A DNA stretch of 64,000 nt from Amycolatopsis thermoflava N1165 (GTDB taxonomy: Bacteria; Actinomycetota; Actinomycetes; Mycobacteriales; Pseudonocardiaceae). Shown piece after piece: positions 1 through 8,447 of the stretch. The position numbers and the translations under genes were made by a program. The stretch's first letter is position 1. Every line of letters begins with the position of its first letter. The notes beneath the pieces are model-generated. The model was not told where the DNA came from and did not search any database. It saw only the letters and a list, made by a program, of their open reading frames with translations. The DNA is taken from contig NZ_KI421511.1 of the NCBI RefSeq assembly GCF_000473265.1, forward strand, positions 5,872,360 through 5,936,359, in the 5' to 3' direction.

Positions 1-302
1 GCCTTCGCGGTCGGCTTGTCCCACGCCCGACGGCACCCGCGCGAGCTGGTGCCCACGTACGGCACCTTCAGCATCTCCAGGACGGTCTGCACCGACCCGT
101 TCTCGCCCTGACCACCGTGCAGCGCCACGACGGCCGCGTCGGGCCGCTCGGACCGCAACCGGTCGAGCAGGCCCGCGTCGGTGTCCCACTCCTCGACGGT
201 CAGCCCCTGCTCCCGCAGCGCGGCGGACAGCCTGCGGCCGGACCGCAGCGAGACATCGCGCTCATGCGAAAGCCCGCCCGCGAGAACGGCGACGGTCGGC
301 AT
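1..302 (-). CDS. ddl: D-alanine--D-alanine ligase, N-terminal part only
   Basis: This is the first 100 codons of a minus-strand gene that runs off the left edge. The product would join two D-alanines with ATP in the cytoplasm to supply the dipeptide end of peptidoglycan precursors. The start MPTVAVLAGGLSHERDVSLR matches the Ddl N-terminal Rossmann-like domain (glycine-rich LAGG, then S-x-ER-x-VSLRSG). Further on, VALHG, GENG and VPYVGT are the family's conserved ALHG / GEDG / PYTGS signatures, and DKPTAKA fits the conserved DK segment. The ATP-grasp half lies outside the window. It starts 55 bp downstream of the aminotransferase stop, so the two may be co-transcribed. Confidence 0.85.
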   Translation of the reverse strand, partial: MPTVAVLAGGLSHERDVSLRSGRRLSAALREQGLTVEEWDTDAGLLDRLRSERPDAAVVALHGGQGENGSVQTVLEMLKVPYVGTSSRGCRRAWDKPTAK

Positions 303-357
303 AACCACGCCGGCACTCTCCTCAATCAACAGTCTAAATAGGACTCAGCAGCGGCGA

Positions 358-1671
358 TCAGGCCGTGTCCGGCGACGGCGTCTCCGGGCCGGGGATCGCG
401 CGCATGCTGACGTTACCGAACGTGCGCACCAGGTCCATTTCGGACTCGAGCACCGCGGCCAGGCGCCGCACGCCCTCCTTGATCCGCTCGGGCGTCGGGT
501 AGCAGTACGACAGCCGCATCTGCCTGCTGCCGAAACCGTCGGCGTAGAAACCGGTGCCGGACGCGTACGCGACCCGGGCGGTGACGGCGCGCGGCAGCAT
601 CGCCTTGGTGTCGACACCCTCCGGCACCGTCACCCACACGTAGAAACCGCCGTCCGGGTTCGTCCAGCTGCAGCCGGACGGCAGGTGCTGCTCCAGGGCG
701 GAGAGCATCGCGTCCCGCCGCTCCCGGTAGTTCTCGCGGAAGGTCTTGATCTGGCCCTTCCAGTCGTGCGTGGCCAGGTACCGCGACACGATCATCTGGT
801 TGAGGCTCGGCGGGCACAGCGTGGCCGACTCGGCGGCCAGCACCAGCTTCTCCCGCACCGCGTGCGGCGCCAGCACCCAGCCGACCCGCAGGCCGGACGC
901 GAACGTCTTGGAGAACGAGCCCAGGTACACCACGTTGTCCGGGTCGAGCGACCGCAGCGCCGGGTAGGTCTGGCCGTCGAAGCCGAGCAGCCCGTACGGG
1001 TTGTCCTCGACGACCAGCACGCCGTGCGCCCGGCAGATGGCGAGGATCTCGGCGCGCCGTTCGACCGCGAGCGTCACGCCGGCCGGGTTGTGGAAGTTCG
1101 GGATCGTGTAGAGGAACTTGACGCGCTGACCGGCGCGCTCGGCGGCCGCGAGAGCCTCCCGCAGCGCCTCCGGCACCAGCCCCTGGTCGTCCATCACGAC
1201 GTGCACAACCTTGGCCTGGTACGCGGCGAACGAGCCCAGCGCGCCCACGTAGGAGGGCCCCTCGGCCAGCACGACGTCGCCCGGGTCGCAGAACAGCCGG
1301 GTGACCATGTCCAGGCCCATCTGGGAGCCGACGGTCACGACGACGTCGTCGGAGTGCGCGTTGATGCCCTCCATCGCCATGACCTCGCAGATCTGCTCGC
1401 GCAGCACGGGCACGCCCTGCGCGGAGCCGTACTGCAGCGCGACCAGGCCGTCCTCCGCGATGATCTCCCCCACCTGCGCGGAGAGGCTGTCCAGCGGGAG
1501 CGCGGCGAGGTTCGGCATGCCGCCGGCGAGCGAAACCACCTCCGGGCGGCTGGCCACCGCGAAGAGAGCTCGGATCTCCGACGCCGTCATGCCTGCCGTG
1601 CGGGCGGCGTAACGGGCGAGGTGGGGATCGAGGTCTCGGCGGCCAGTGTGCTCGGGTGGATTCGCAGTCAT
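358..1671 (-). CDS. PLP-dependent aminotransferase, MocR/LysN-like class I/II fold
   Basis: The 437-residue fold-type I aminotransferase has no N-terminal GntR helix-turn-helix, so it is an enzyme of the 2-aminoadipate aminotransferase type rather than a MocR regulator. Visible marks are SLAGGMPN near residue 50, the YGSAQGVPVLREQI substrate-site stretch, NPYGLLGF, and the PLP lysine in SFSKTFASGLRVGW; a conserved arginine follows in MRLSYCY near the C-terminus. The substrate cannot be told from sequence; 2-oxoadipate/2-aminoadipate, branched-chain or aromatic amino acids are possible. Genes of this type commonly sit near parB in actinobacteria. The ATG at 1671 is the first start in a continuous conserved frame. 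Confidence 0.85.
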   Translation of the reverse strand: MTANPPEHTGRRDLDPHLARYAARTAGMTASEIRALFAVASRPEVVSLAGGMPNLAALPLDSLSAQVGEIIAEDGLVALQYGSAQGVPVLREQICEVMAMEGINAHSDDVVVTVGSQMGLDMVTRLFCDPGDVVLAEGPSYVGALGSFAAYQAKVVHVVMDDQGLVPEALREALAAAERAGQRVKFLYTIPNFHNPAGVTLAVERRAEILAICRAHGVLVVEDNPYGLLGFDGQTYPALRSLDPDNVVYLGSFSKTFASGLRVGWVLAPHAVREKLVLAAESATLCPPSLNQMIVSRYLATHDWKGQIKTFRENYRERRDAMLSALEQHLPSGCSWTNPDGGFYVWVTVPEGVDTKAMLPRAVTARVAYASGTGFYADGFGSRQMRLSYCYPTPERIKEGVRRLAAVLESEMDLVRTFGNVSMRAIPGPETPSPDTA

Positions 1672-1852
1672 CGCACTTCGCTCTGTCGAATGGTCAGTTT
1701 CCCGAGTGTAACCACTCGTCCTTGTGATATTCCCGGCCTTCCGGCGTGAGTCACAGACGCCTATCCTCGAATGCGGCCGAGCAGGCTGTGGCGGTGCGCC
1801 ACGCCCTGCTCCACGTCGGGCCGGCCGCCGCGAAATCCGGGGAGGGGATCAG

Positions 1853-2500
1853 GTGTCGCGTCGAGTCGTGGGCGTCACCCTCGACAACCTGGAACACCTG
1901 CCCAAGAACTGCCGCCGGTGCGTGTACTGGGAGCTCGCGCCGCACCTGCGCGCGCAGGCGGAGGAGTTCGGCCAGACCGAGGTCGAGAAGGAGGCCTGGG
2001 TCTCCTCGGTGCTGCTGGAGTGGGGCTCCTGCGGCCGCATCATCTACAGCGACTCGCTGCCCGTCGGGTTCGTCCTCTATGCCCCGCCGAACCTGGTGCC
2101 GCGCTCGGTCGCCTTCCCCACGTCCCCGCCCAGCGCGGACGCGGTGCTGCTGACGAGCTTCCAGGTGCTGCCGGAGTTCCGCGGCGGCGGGCTGGGCCGC
2201 ACCCTCGTCCAGGCGGTCGCCAAGGACATGACGCGCCGCGGTGTGCGTGCGATCGAAGCGTTCGGCGACGCGAGCCCGGACGACGCCGACAACGAGCTGC
2301 TGGGGCACACCTGCGTGGTCCCGGCCGACTTCCTCACCGCGGTCGGGTTCAAGACCGTGCGCCCGCACCCCAAGTGGCCCAGGCTGCGCCTGGAGATCCG
2401 GTCGGCGCTGTCCTGGAAGGAAGACGTCGAAGCGGCGCTGGAGCGGCTCCTGGGCCAGGTGACCATCACCACCGCCGAACCCAGCACGGCCCGCGCGTAG
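1853..2500 (+). CDS. GNAT family N-acetyltransferase
   Basis: Predicted cytoplasmic acyltransferase of 215 residues that would move an acetyl group from acetyl-CoA to an unknown amine. The acetyl-CoA pyrophosphate loop is clear: LPEFRGGGLGRTLVQ fits the Q/R-x-x-G-x-G/A motif, preceded by the central strand VLLTSFQVL. An N-terminal Cys pair occurs in PKNCRRCVYWE. I chose the GTG at 1853 because GGGGAGGGG lies just upstream and homologous sequence begins there; an open frame continues upstream but looks non-coding. It is divergent from the aminotransferase and convergent with cwlM, the order seen near parB in mycobacteria (Rv3916c-like position). Substrate unknown. Confidence 0.8.
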   Translation: MSRRVVGVTLDNLEHLPKNCRRCVYWELAPHLRAQAEEFGQTEVEKEAWVSSVLLEWGSCGRIIYSDSLPVGFVLYAPPNLVPRSVAFPTSPPSADAVLLTSFQVLPEFRGGGLGRTLVQAVAKDMTRRGVRAIEAFGDASPDDADNELLGHTCVVPADFLTAVGFKTVRPHPKWPRLRLEIRSALSWKEDVEAALERLLGQVTITTAEPSTARA

Positions 2501-2506
2501 ACGGAG

Positions 2507-2561
2507 TTATCCACAGAAACGGTCCACAAGGCAGCAGTTGTCCACAGGTTTCTGTGGACAA
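2507..2561. promoter_or_regulatory. Cluster of four DnaA-box-like sites
   Basis: In the gap between two convergent genes there are TTATCCACA (2507-2515), CGGTCCACA (2520-2528), TTGTCCACA (2538-2546) and its reverse complement TGTGGACAA (2553-2561). TTGTCCACA is the preferred actinobacterial DnaA box and TTATCCACA the E. coli consensus. dnaA and dnaN are not adjacent, so this is more likely a DnaA-binding or titration site than the origin itself. Binding is inferred. Confidence 0.55.
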
Positions 2562-2566
2562 CTGCT
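2533..2566. terminator. Perfect 15-bp hairpin between convergent genes
   Basis: Arms 2533-2547 and 2552-2566 are perfect inverted repeats around a GTTT loop. Position between the GNAT stop and the cwlM stop fits a bidirectional terminator, although no U-tract follows. Both arms contain a perfect DnaA box. Confidence 0.5.
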
Positions 2567-2580
2567 GTGAACGAGTGGGC

Positions 2581-3714
2581 TTATTCGGCCTTCGCGAGCT
2601 CGTGAGCGAGCACGTCGGCGAACGTGAACGTGCCGGTCGGCTGGTCGCCCTCGCCGAGCAGGTACAGGCGCTTGACGGCGATCAGGATGCCCTCGGCGAC
2701 GATGTCGCGGAACGCCGGGTCGGACAGCTTCGCCCGGTCGCCCGGGTTGCTCAGGTAGCCGATCTCCATCCGCACCGCCGGGCACCGCGTCAGCCGCAGG
2801 ATGTCCCAGGTCTTGGCGTGCGTCCGGCAGTCCAGCAGACCGGTGCGGGCGGCCACCTCGCGCTGCAGGTAGCCGGCCAGCAGCTCACCCACCGTCGACG
2901 TGGTGCCGAGGCCGTTGCCCCAGTGGAACGAGGCGACGCCCTGCGCGTGCGGCGAGGAGTTGCGGTCGCAGTGCAGCGACAGGAACAGGTCGGCGCCCGC
3001 GTTGTTGGCGAACGCGGCGCGCTCGGCCTCCGCGGGCCCGGTGTCCGGGCCACGCGAGATCAGCGCCTCCATGCCGGTGGCCTTCATCCGGCCTTCCAGA
3101 CGGCGCGCCAGGTCCCACACGATGTCGGCCTCACGCAGGCCGCCGATCTCCACCCCCGGGTCGGCGCCGCCGTGACCGGGGTCGATGACGATCCGCTTGC
3201 CACGCAGCCGCGGCCCGGACTGGCGGACCTGCTCCTGCTCACGCAGCAGCACCGGGCGGCCACCGCGGGCGCGCGGGGAGAGCTGGCGCAGCGCGCGGAC
3301 GGTCGCCGGGCCGCAGATGCCGTCGATGACCAGGCCGTAGTCGCGCTGGAAGTTGCGCAGGGCGTGCTCGGTCTTCGGGCCGAACATGCCGTCCGGACGG
3401 CCCGCGTCGTAGCCCAGCTCGGTCAGCCGGTCCTGCAGCGCGAACACGTCGTCGCCGTGCACCGGCGAGGAGATCAGGTAGGCCAGCGGCCTGCTGCCAA
3501 GGTGGAAGGTCGCGCCGCGCAGCACGTGGTAGGTGGCCGGGCCGACGACGCCGTCGATGAGCAGCCCTCGGCGCTGCTGGAACCCGCGGACGGCCCGTTC
3601 GACCTCGTGGTCGAACAGGTTGCCGGCATCCGGCCGGAGCAGACCGATCGAGGCCAGCATCGACCTGATCTCAGCGACGTCGTCCCCGACGTCGCCGCGG
3701 CGGAGCACCCGCAT
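2581..3714 (-). CDS. cwlM: CwlM-like peptidoglycan-binding / Amidase_3 protein
   Basis: The 377-residue product has two PG_binding_1 domains (roughly residues 1-70 and 85-150; RGFQQRRGLLIDGVVGPAT and NFQRDYGLVIDGICGPAT) followed by an N-acetylmuramoyl-L-alanine amidase fold (about 175-355) with zinc-ligand motifs IDPGHGG and LSLHCD and a late MEIGYLSN. There is no signal peptide, which fits the mycobacterial CwlM, a cytoplasmic regulator that activates MurA and communicates with MurJ and FhaA after PknB phosphorylation. The C-terminus keeps TGTFTFADVLAHE, resembling the mycobacterial tail that carries regulatory phosphothreonines. ATG at 3714 was preferred over an upstream frame extension because GAGGAG lies 4 nt before it. 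Murein-hydrolase activity is not assured. Confidence 0.85.
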   Translation of the reverse strand: MRVLRRGDVGDDVAEIRSMLASIGLLRPDAGNLFDHEVERAVRGFQQRRGLLIDGVVGPATYHVLRGATFHLGSRPLAYLISSPVHGDDVFALQDRLTELGYDAGRPDGMFGPKTEHALRNFQRDYGLVIDGICGPATVRALRQLSPRARGGRPVLLREQEQVRQSGPRLRGKRIVIDPGHGGADPGVEIGGLREADIVWDLARRLEGRMKATGMEALISRGPDTGPAEAERAAFANNAGADLFLSLHCDRNSSPHAQGVASFHWGNGLGTTSTVGELLAGYLQREVAARTGLLDCRTHAKTWDILRLTRCPAVRMEIGYLSNPGDRAKLSDPAFRDIVAEGILIAVKRLYLLGEGDQPTGTFTFADVLAHELAKAE

Positions 3715-3859
3715 GCACTCCTCGCTCTTTCCTTGGGCATCGATCAAAAACCGATGCGGCACAAACAGTCTCGGGCTAACCTCGGGTACCCATTCTGCCC
3801 TGAGGACTCTCCGTGACCGCGCAGGGCCGGTCGGTGCGTCATCCGGGCGGGTGGCATGG

Positions 3860-3901
3860 AAAAACCCGGGGGCCGTCCGTAGAAGACGTTTACCCCCGGG
3901 T
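3860..3901 (-). terminator. Rho-independent terminator of trxA
   Basis: On the minus strand, after the trxA stop, arms ACCCGGGGG/CCCCCGGGT (3893-3901 and 3864-3872) form a GC-rich stem followed directly by a T run (A run at 3860-3864 on the plus strand). Confidence 0.8.
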
Positions 3902-3915
3902 CCTGGTTGCCTTCG

Positions 3916-4242
3916 TCAGGCGAGAACGTCGGACAGATCCGACAGCAGCGCGGCCTTCGGCTTGGCGCCGACGATCTGCTTCACCGGCTTGCCGCCCTGG
4001 AACAGGATCAGCGTCGGGATCGACATGACCTGGTAGTCGCGGGCGGTGCCCGGGTTCTCGTCGATGTCCAGCTTCGCGACGGTCAGCTTGTCCTTGTGCT
4101 CGGCGGCGATCTCCTCGAGCACCGGGGCGACCATCTTGCACGGCCCGCACCAGGTCGCCCAGAAGTCGACCAGGACCGGCTTGTCGCTGGTCAGAACGTC
4201 GTCGGCGAAGGACTTATCGGTCACCTTGACGGTGTCGGACAT
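3916..4242 (-). CDS. trxA: Thioredoxin
   Basis: The 108-residue cytoplasmic thioredoxin reduces protein disulfides using electrons from TrxB. The active site WCGPCK is at residues 31-36, with the cis-Pro in SIPTL and buried DFWATW typical of the family; length is standard. It follows trxB by 31 bp in the same direction and is closed by its own hairpin terminator, so trxB-trxA is a two-gene transcription unit. Position corresponds to mycobacterial trxC (Rv3914). Confidence 0.95.
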   Translation of the reverse strand: MSDTVKVTDKSFADDVLTSDKPVLVDFWATWCGPCKMVAPVLEEIAAEHKDKLTVAKLDIDENPGTARDYQVMSIPTLILFQGGKPVKQIVGAKPKAALLSDLSDVLA

Positions 4243-4273
4243 TTCATCTCCCTACTTGGTACGAGCTTGGAGT

Positions 4274-5266
4274 TCAGTTCGTGGAGCCGTAGCCGCCGCC
4301 CACCAGTTCGGGCGCGATCTCGGCTTCGGGGTTGCCGGCGTGCTCGGCCAGCCAGCGCTCGGCGTCGATGGCCGCGGAGCAGCCCGAGCCCGCGGCGGTG
4401 ATGGCCTGCCGGTAGGTGTGGTCGACCAGGTCACCAGCGGCGAAGACGCCGGGCAGGTTGGTGTAGGAGGTGCGGCCCTTGGTCAGGACGTAACCTTCGC
4501 TGTCCAGCTCGACCTGGCCCTTGACCAGATCGCTGCGCGGGTCGTGGCCGATCGCGACGAAGAAGCCGGTGACGTCGAGCACCGACTCCTCGCCGGTGAC
4601 GGTGTCCTTGAGCCTCAGGCCGGACACGGTGGTGTCCCCCTGCACCTCGACGACCTGCTTGTTCAGCGCCCACTTGATCTTCTCGTTCGCGCGGGCGCGC
4701 TCGAGCATGATCTTGGAGGCGCGGAACTCCTCGCGCCGGTGCACGATCGTCACCGACCGGGCGAACTTGGTCAGGAAGGTGGCCTCCTCCATGGCGGAGT
4801 CGCCACCGCCGAGCACGGCGATGTCCTGGTCGCGGAAGAAGAAGCCGTCACAGGTCGCGCACGCCGAGACACCGCGGCCGAGCAGCTCCTGCTCACCGGG
4901 CACGTTGAGGTAGCGAGCGGCCGAACCCATGGCGAGGATGACGGCCTTGGCCGCGTAGCGCGTGCCGTGGGCGGTGACGTACTTGACGTCGCCCTCCAGC
5001 TCGAGCTTCTCCACGTCCTCGGCGCGCAGCTCGGCGCCGAAGCGCTCGGCCTGCTTGCGCATCTCCTCCATCAGGTCGGGACCCTGGATGCCGTCCCGGA
5101 AGCCGGGGTAGTTCTCGACCTCGGTGGTGGTCATCAGCGCGCCGCCGAACTGGGAACCCTCGAACACCAGCGGTTCGAGCTGGGCACGCGCGGCGTACAC
5201 CGCGGCCGTGTACCCGGCCGGACCCGACCCCACGATGATGAGGTTCCGAACGTTTTCCGCTGCCAC
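4274..5266 (-). CDS. trxB: Thioredoxin-disulfide reductase
   Basis: NADPH- and FAD-dependent flavoenzyme of 330 residues that reduces thioredoxin. It shows the N-terminal FAD motif [13 protein letters not shown], the redox-active pair CATC (Cys136 and Cys139), an NADPH-site glycine motif [13 protein letters not shown] with HRR downstream, and the C-terminal FAD motif [10 protein letters not shown]. All are canonical for the low-molecular-weight bacterial enzyme. A short tail with GGGYGSTN is lineage-specific. About 100 bp separate it from the anti-sigma gene upstream, enough for its own promoter; SigM-type control of trx genes is known in mycobacteria but is not shown here. Confidence 0.95.
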   Translation of the reverse strand: MAAENVRNLIIVGSGPAGYTAAVYAARAQLEPLVFEGSQFGGALMTTTEVENYPGFRDGIQGPDLMEEMRKQAERFGAELRAEDVEKLELEGDVKYVTAHGTRYAAKAVILAMGSAARYLNVPGEQELLGRGVSACATCDGFFFRDQDIAVLGGGDSAMEEATFLTKFARSVTIVHRREEFRASKIMLERARANEKIKWALNKQVVEVQGDTTVSGLRLKDTVTGEESVLDVTGFFVAIGHDPRSDLVKGQVELDSEGYVLTKGRTSYTNLPGVFAAGDLVDHTYRQAITAAGSGCSAAIDAERWLAEHAGNPEAEIAPELVGGGYGSTN

Positions 5267-5367
5267 CCGTAGACCTCCGCTCGTCGTGACCTGCGTACCA
5301 GGCTCAACACGATCGTAGGGTCAGGTGTTCCCGCCGTGACACGCGTCGCCCGTGTCGCGGAACGCGC

Positions 5368-6135
5368 TTACCCGATCACCTTGTCCAAGAGCACCCCGGC
5401 GTTGTCCGAACCGCAGGTCGGGGCGAACGCGACCAGCCGGAACTTCGCCAGCTGACCGGTGGTCAGCAGGGTCAGCACGGCCGGCTGCCCGTCGATCGAG
5501 CCCTGGCGGACTCCGATCGGCTTGGCGGTGTCGGCGAAGCCGGCAGCGGTCAGGCACCTCTGCAGCGCGTCAGCGCCGCCGAGCGGGCCGTAGTCGAACG
5601 TGCCCTGCATCTGGCCGACCGCGCTCGCGGCCTGGTCGCTGCGCAGGTTCAGCGGCGGCTGCTGGGCGCTCTGGCCCGGCGGCGGCGCGGCGACGTTCCC
5701 GCCCGAGGAAGGCGACGTGCCGCCCGGGATGGCGATCGCGACGGCGGCCACCGCGGCGGCGGCCACGGCCACCACCCCGCTGATCCAGCCGATGCGCTTG
5801 TTGCGGCGACGGCGGGCCGCGTCCAGGCTCACCACCGGCGCCACGCCGGGCTGCTGCTGCTGGGGGAACGCGCGGCGGGACTCCTCGGCGATCGCGGCGT
5901 CCAGGCGGGCCGCGAACTCGGCCGGCATCGGCGGGACGTCCGCGCTCAGGTCCGCCAGGTCGGCGGTGGTCGCCTCCAGGGCGTCGATGATCGCGCGTGC
6001 TTCGGGATCGGCCTGCACCAGCGGCCACAGGCGGGCGGCTTCGTCGTCGTCCAGGACGCCGGCGTGCAGGTCCGCGAGCAGGTCGACAGACCAGGGCGGG
6101 CCGGCGGCCTCGATCCCCCGACTCTCGTCCGTCAT
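5368..6135 (-). CDS. Anti-sigma-M factor (RsmA-like) membrane protein
   Basis: A 255-residue protein with a cytoplasmic N-terminal segment (LLADLHAGVLDDDEAARLWPL, the usual anti-sigma start), an acidic helical region, then a basic stretch RRRRNKR and one membrane span around residues 135-155 (WISGVVAVAAAAVAAVA), and an exported C-terminal domain containing two cysteines. It would hold SigM at the membrane until a wall or oxidative signal is received. ATG at 6135 is preceded by GGAGGG and overlaps the sigM stop in an ATGA, implying translational coupling. No HxxxCxxC zinc motif is visible. The role rests on position behind sigM and on architecture; sequence conservation in the outer domain is low. 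Confidence 0.7.
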   Translation of the reverse strand: MTDESRGIEAAGPPWSVDLLADLHAGVLDDDEAARLWPLVQADPEARAIIDALEATTADLADLSADVPPMPAEFAARLDAAIAEESRRAFPQQQQPGVAPVVSLDAARRRRNKRIGWISGVVAVAAAAVAAVAIAIPGGTSPSSGGNVAAPPPGQSAQQPPLNLRSDQAASAVGQMQGTFDYGPLGGADALQRCLTAAGFADTAKPIGVRQGSIDGQPAVLTLLTTGQLAKFRLVAFAPTCGSDNAGVLLDKVIG

Positions 6136-6776
6136 CGTCCCTCCCTCTCGCGCTGTGCCCCAGACCGGCCGCCGCGCTCCCGTTTGCTTTCGGGAGTTGG
6201 GACGTTCGCTAATGCATCCGGGTTCCGGAGATGACCGAGAACTTTGGCGAGTTTGGCGCGGCCGCGGGCGCACCGGCTCTTCACCGTGCCCTCCGCGATG
6301 CCGAGCATCTTCGCGGTCTCGCTGACCGAGTATCCCTCGACGTCGACCAGCACGATCGGCATCCGCTGGTCCTCCGGCAGCTGCGCCAGCGCCTCCTTGA
6401 TGACCAGCCGGGTCTCCCGGTCGGCCATCGAGTCCCGCGGCGTGGCCGGCTCGTTCACGCCGGTCTCCGGCAGCGGCACCGTCGGACGGGCCTGCCTGCG
6501 CCGGACCCGGTCCAGGCAGGCGTTGACCACGATCCGGTGCAACCAGGTCGTGACCTGGGATTCCGCCCGGAAGTTCGCGGCGGCGCGGAAGGCGGAGATG
6601 AAGGCGTCCTGCAGGGCGTCGGCGGCTTCCTCGGGGTCGCGCAGGGTGCGCAGGGCCACCGCCCACATGCGGTCCCGATGCCGCCGGACCAGTTCGCTGA
6701 ACGCGTGCGGATCCCCCGACGCGTGCGCCGCGATGAGGTCGGCGTCCGTTGGTGCAGCTGCGGTCACCCGCAGCAC
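6132..6776 (-). CDS. sigM: ECF RNA polymerase sigma factor SigM
   Basis: The 214-residue ECF sigma factor has only region 2 (DPHAFSELVRRHRDRMWAVALR through ADALQDAFISAFR and WLHRIVVNACLDRVRRR) and region 4 (LPEDQRMPIVLVDVEGYSV, then the helix-turn-helix AKMLGIAEGTVKSRCARGRAKL). It would direct RNA polymerase to wall-stress promoters under control of the membrane anti-sigma encoded next. Start is a GTG at 6776, two bases after the pseudokinase stop; a second in-frame GTG at 6767 is possible. Location behind murJ and before trxB matches mycobacterial sigM (Rv3911). The C-terminal tail is rich in Arg and Glu and does not look conserved. Confidence 0.88.
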   Translation of the reverse strand: MLRVTAAAPTDADLIAAHASGDPHAFSELVRRHRDRMWAVALRTLRDPEEAADALQDAFISAFRAAANFRAESQVTTWLHRIVVNACLDRVRRRQARPTVPLPETGVNEPATPRDSMADRETRLVIKEALAQLPEDQRMPIVLVDVEGYSVSETAKMLGIAEGTVKSRCARGRAKLAKVLGHLRNPDALANVPTPESKRERGGRSGAQREREGR

Positions 6777-6777
6777 C

Positions 6778-8367
6778 CTACTGGGCGGGGAGGAAGGTCA
6801 ATTCGCCTATCTGGGACTGGTAGCCCTTGTCCGTGTCACTCAGCTGAGTGATCCAGATGATCACGTACTGCGCCTGCTGGGGCTGCGGAAGGGTGATGTC
6901 GGTGGTCTGCCCGTTCAACGTGGCCGTGCCGATCACCCGCGTGTCGGCCAGCTCCGGGTTGCGCGAGTCCGACAGCCGGACCTCGATCGAGGTGCCCGGG
7001 CTGTCCGCGGCCACCGTGATCTTCGCCAGGTTGATCGGCTTGTCGAAGCTCGCCAGCAGCCCGACGCCCTCCTTGATGGCCGGGAACTGCTGCCGGTACT
7101 GGTCGGTCCGCCAGATCGTGGTGGGGTCGCCGTCGACGGTGTTGCGGGCCCGGCTGGTGTTGTCGCCGTTGCCGTCCGGGTTGTAGACCGTGACGCTCTC
7201 CGGGCCGACCGCGGCGCCGATCTGCGCCTGCCCGCCGGTCGACGGCGGCGGGTTCGGCGACGGGTTGACCGGGGCCGACGCGGACGCCGTCGGGGTCGGG
7301 TTGGCCACGTTGATCGGCGGGCCGCCCGAGCTGGGGTCGTCCTGGAAGAAGCTGATCGCCAGCATGCCGAGCCAGGCCAGGATCGCGACCGCGGCGACGA
7401 CCAGCACGGTGACGCCGAGCGCCAGCTTGCGGCGCCGCGCGCGGTCCTTGACCGGCTTCTTCGTCGTCCAGATCGTGCCGTCGCCGTCGGCCTCCATCTG
7501 GGCCTTGATCAGCTGTGTCCGCTCCTCGGCCTCGGCGGCCATCTCCAGCGCGCGCACGATCGCCGCGCTGGTACGGATGCCGCCCGGGCCGCCGTCCTCG
7601 ACCGTGCGCACCGCCAGCGACGACAGCTCCTGCGGCACCGACGGCTGCAGCGAGCGTGGCGGCACGAGCCGCCCGTTCGGGGCGTGCGGCGCGGCCGGGA
7701 TCGCGGCCGGCCCGCCCGGCAGCGGCCAGCGGCCGGTGAGCAGCAGGTACAGGATCCCGCCGATGGCCTTCACGTCGTCGCGCAGTGTCGCGTCCGGCAG
7801 CGGGCCGGGGAACGCCAGGCGGAGCGAGCCCTCGGTGGTCAGGCGCAGGCGCTGCGGGTGGTCCAGGCCGAGCACGAGACCGGAGTGGTGGGCCCGCTCG
7901 ACGGCCTCGGCGAGCCGCTGGACCATCCGGGCCGCGGCGAGGGGCTGGACCGGGCGGTCGGCGACCAGGTCGATCAGGTCGGTGCCCTTGGTCCACTCGG
8001 TGACCACCACGCCCAGCAGGCCTTCACCGGAGGTGATGCCGCTGCCGAGGGTGAGCACGTCGAGCACCCTGGCGACCGCTTCGTGGTTGAACTTGGCCGC
8101 GTGCGTGGCGCGTTCGAGGGTCTTGCGGGCCTGACGTGCGGCTTCGGCGTCCGCGGGGTCGCCGACGAGCAGCGTCAGAGCGACGTCCCGCCGCAGCTGG
8201 CCGTCCCGCGCACGCCACAGGTGGGCGCCCGCCCGCTCGTCGATGCCGAACTGGGCGAGCAACCGGTACCGGCCGTCTCCGACCACGCTGCCCGGCGCGA
8301 GGGAGCCTCCCCTCGCGCGGACACCCGTCCGGATCGGACCGGACTGCTCGCTCCGCTTCTCGTTCAC
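6778..8367 (-). CDS. MurJ-associated membrane pseudokinase
   Basis: 529 residues: a cytoplasmic protein-kinase fold (about 25-290), a basic juxtamembrane segment, one transmembrane helix near residue 315-340 (ALGVTVLVVAAVAILAWLG), a Ser/Pro-rich linker and an exported discoidin-like beta domain. The fold keeps GDGRYRLL and a recognisable C-lobe, but the catalytic loop reads VLGLDHPQRL instead of HRDxxxxN, and DFG is replaced by LAFPG, so it cannot be a normal kinase. In Mycobacterium the equivalent domain is fused to MurJ (MviN, Rv3910) and, once phosphorylated by PknB, recruits the FHA protein FhaA. Here it is a separate gene 80 bp after murJ. GTG at 8367 was chosen where the conserved frame begins. 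Confidence 0.8.
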   Translation of the reverse strand: MNEKRSEQSGPIRTGVRARGGSLAPGSVVGDGRYRLLAQFGIDERAGAHLWRARDGQLRRDVALTLLVGDPADAEAARQARKTLERATHAAKFNHEAVARVLDVLTLGSGITSGEGLLGVVVTEWTKGTDLIDLVADRPVQPLAAARMVQRLAEAVERAHHSGLVLGLDHPQRLRLTTEGSLRLAFPGPLPDATLRDDVKAIGGILYLLLTGRWPLPGGPAAIPAAPHAPNGRLVPPRSLQPSVPQELSSLAVRTVEDGGPGGIRTSAAIVRALEMAAEAEERTQLIKAQMEADGDGTIWTTKKPVKDRARRRKLALGVTVLVVAAVAILAWLGMLAISFFQDDPSSGGPPINVANPTPTASASAPVNPSPNPPPSTGGQAQIGAAVGPESVTVYNPDGNGDNTSRARNTVDGDPTTIWRTDQYRQQFPAIKEGVGLLASFDKPINLAKITVAADSPGTSIEVRLSDSRNPELADTRVIGTATLNGQTTDITLPQPQQAQYVIIWITQLSDTDKGYQSQIGELTFLPAQ

Positions 8368-8447
8368 CCCACGCTCTCTTTCCCGCGCCCTGTGGTCGAG
8401 GGTACGTGAACACACGGGGTGAGACAGGGTTATCCGTGAGTGGTTCG

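Noticed and set aside
2507..2566. Chromosomal origin oriC
   Set aside because: Only four boxes, no AT-rich unwinding region, and no dnaA/dnaN beside it.
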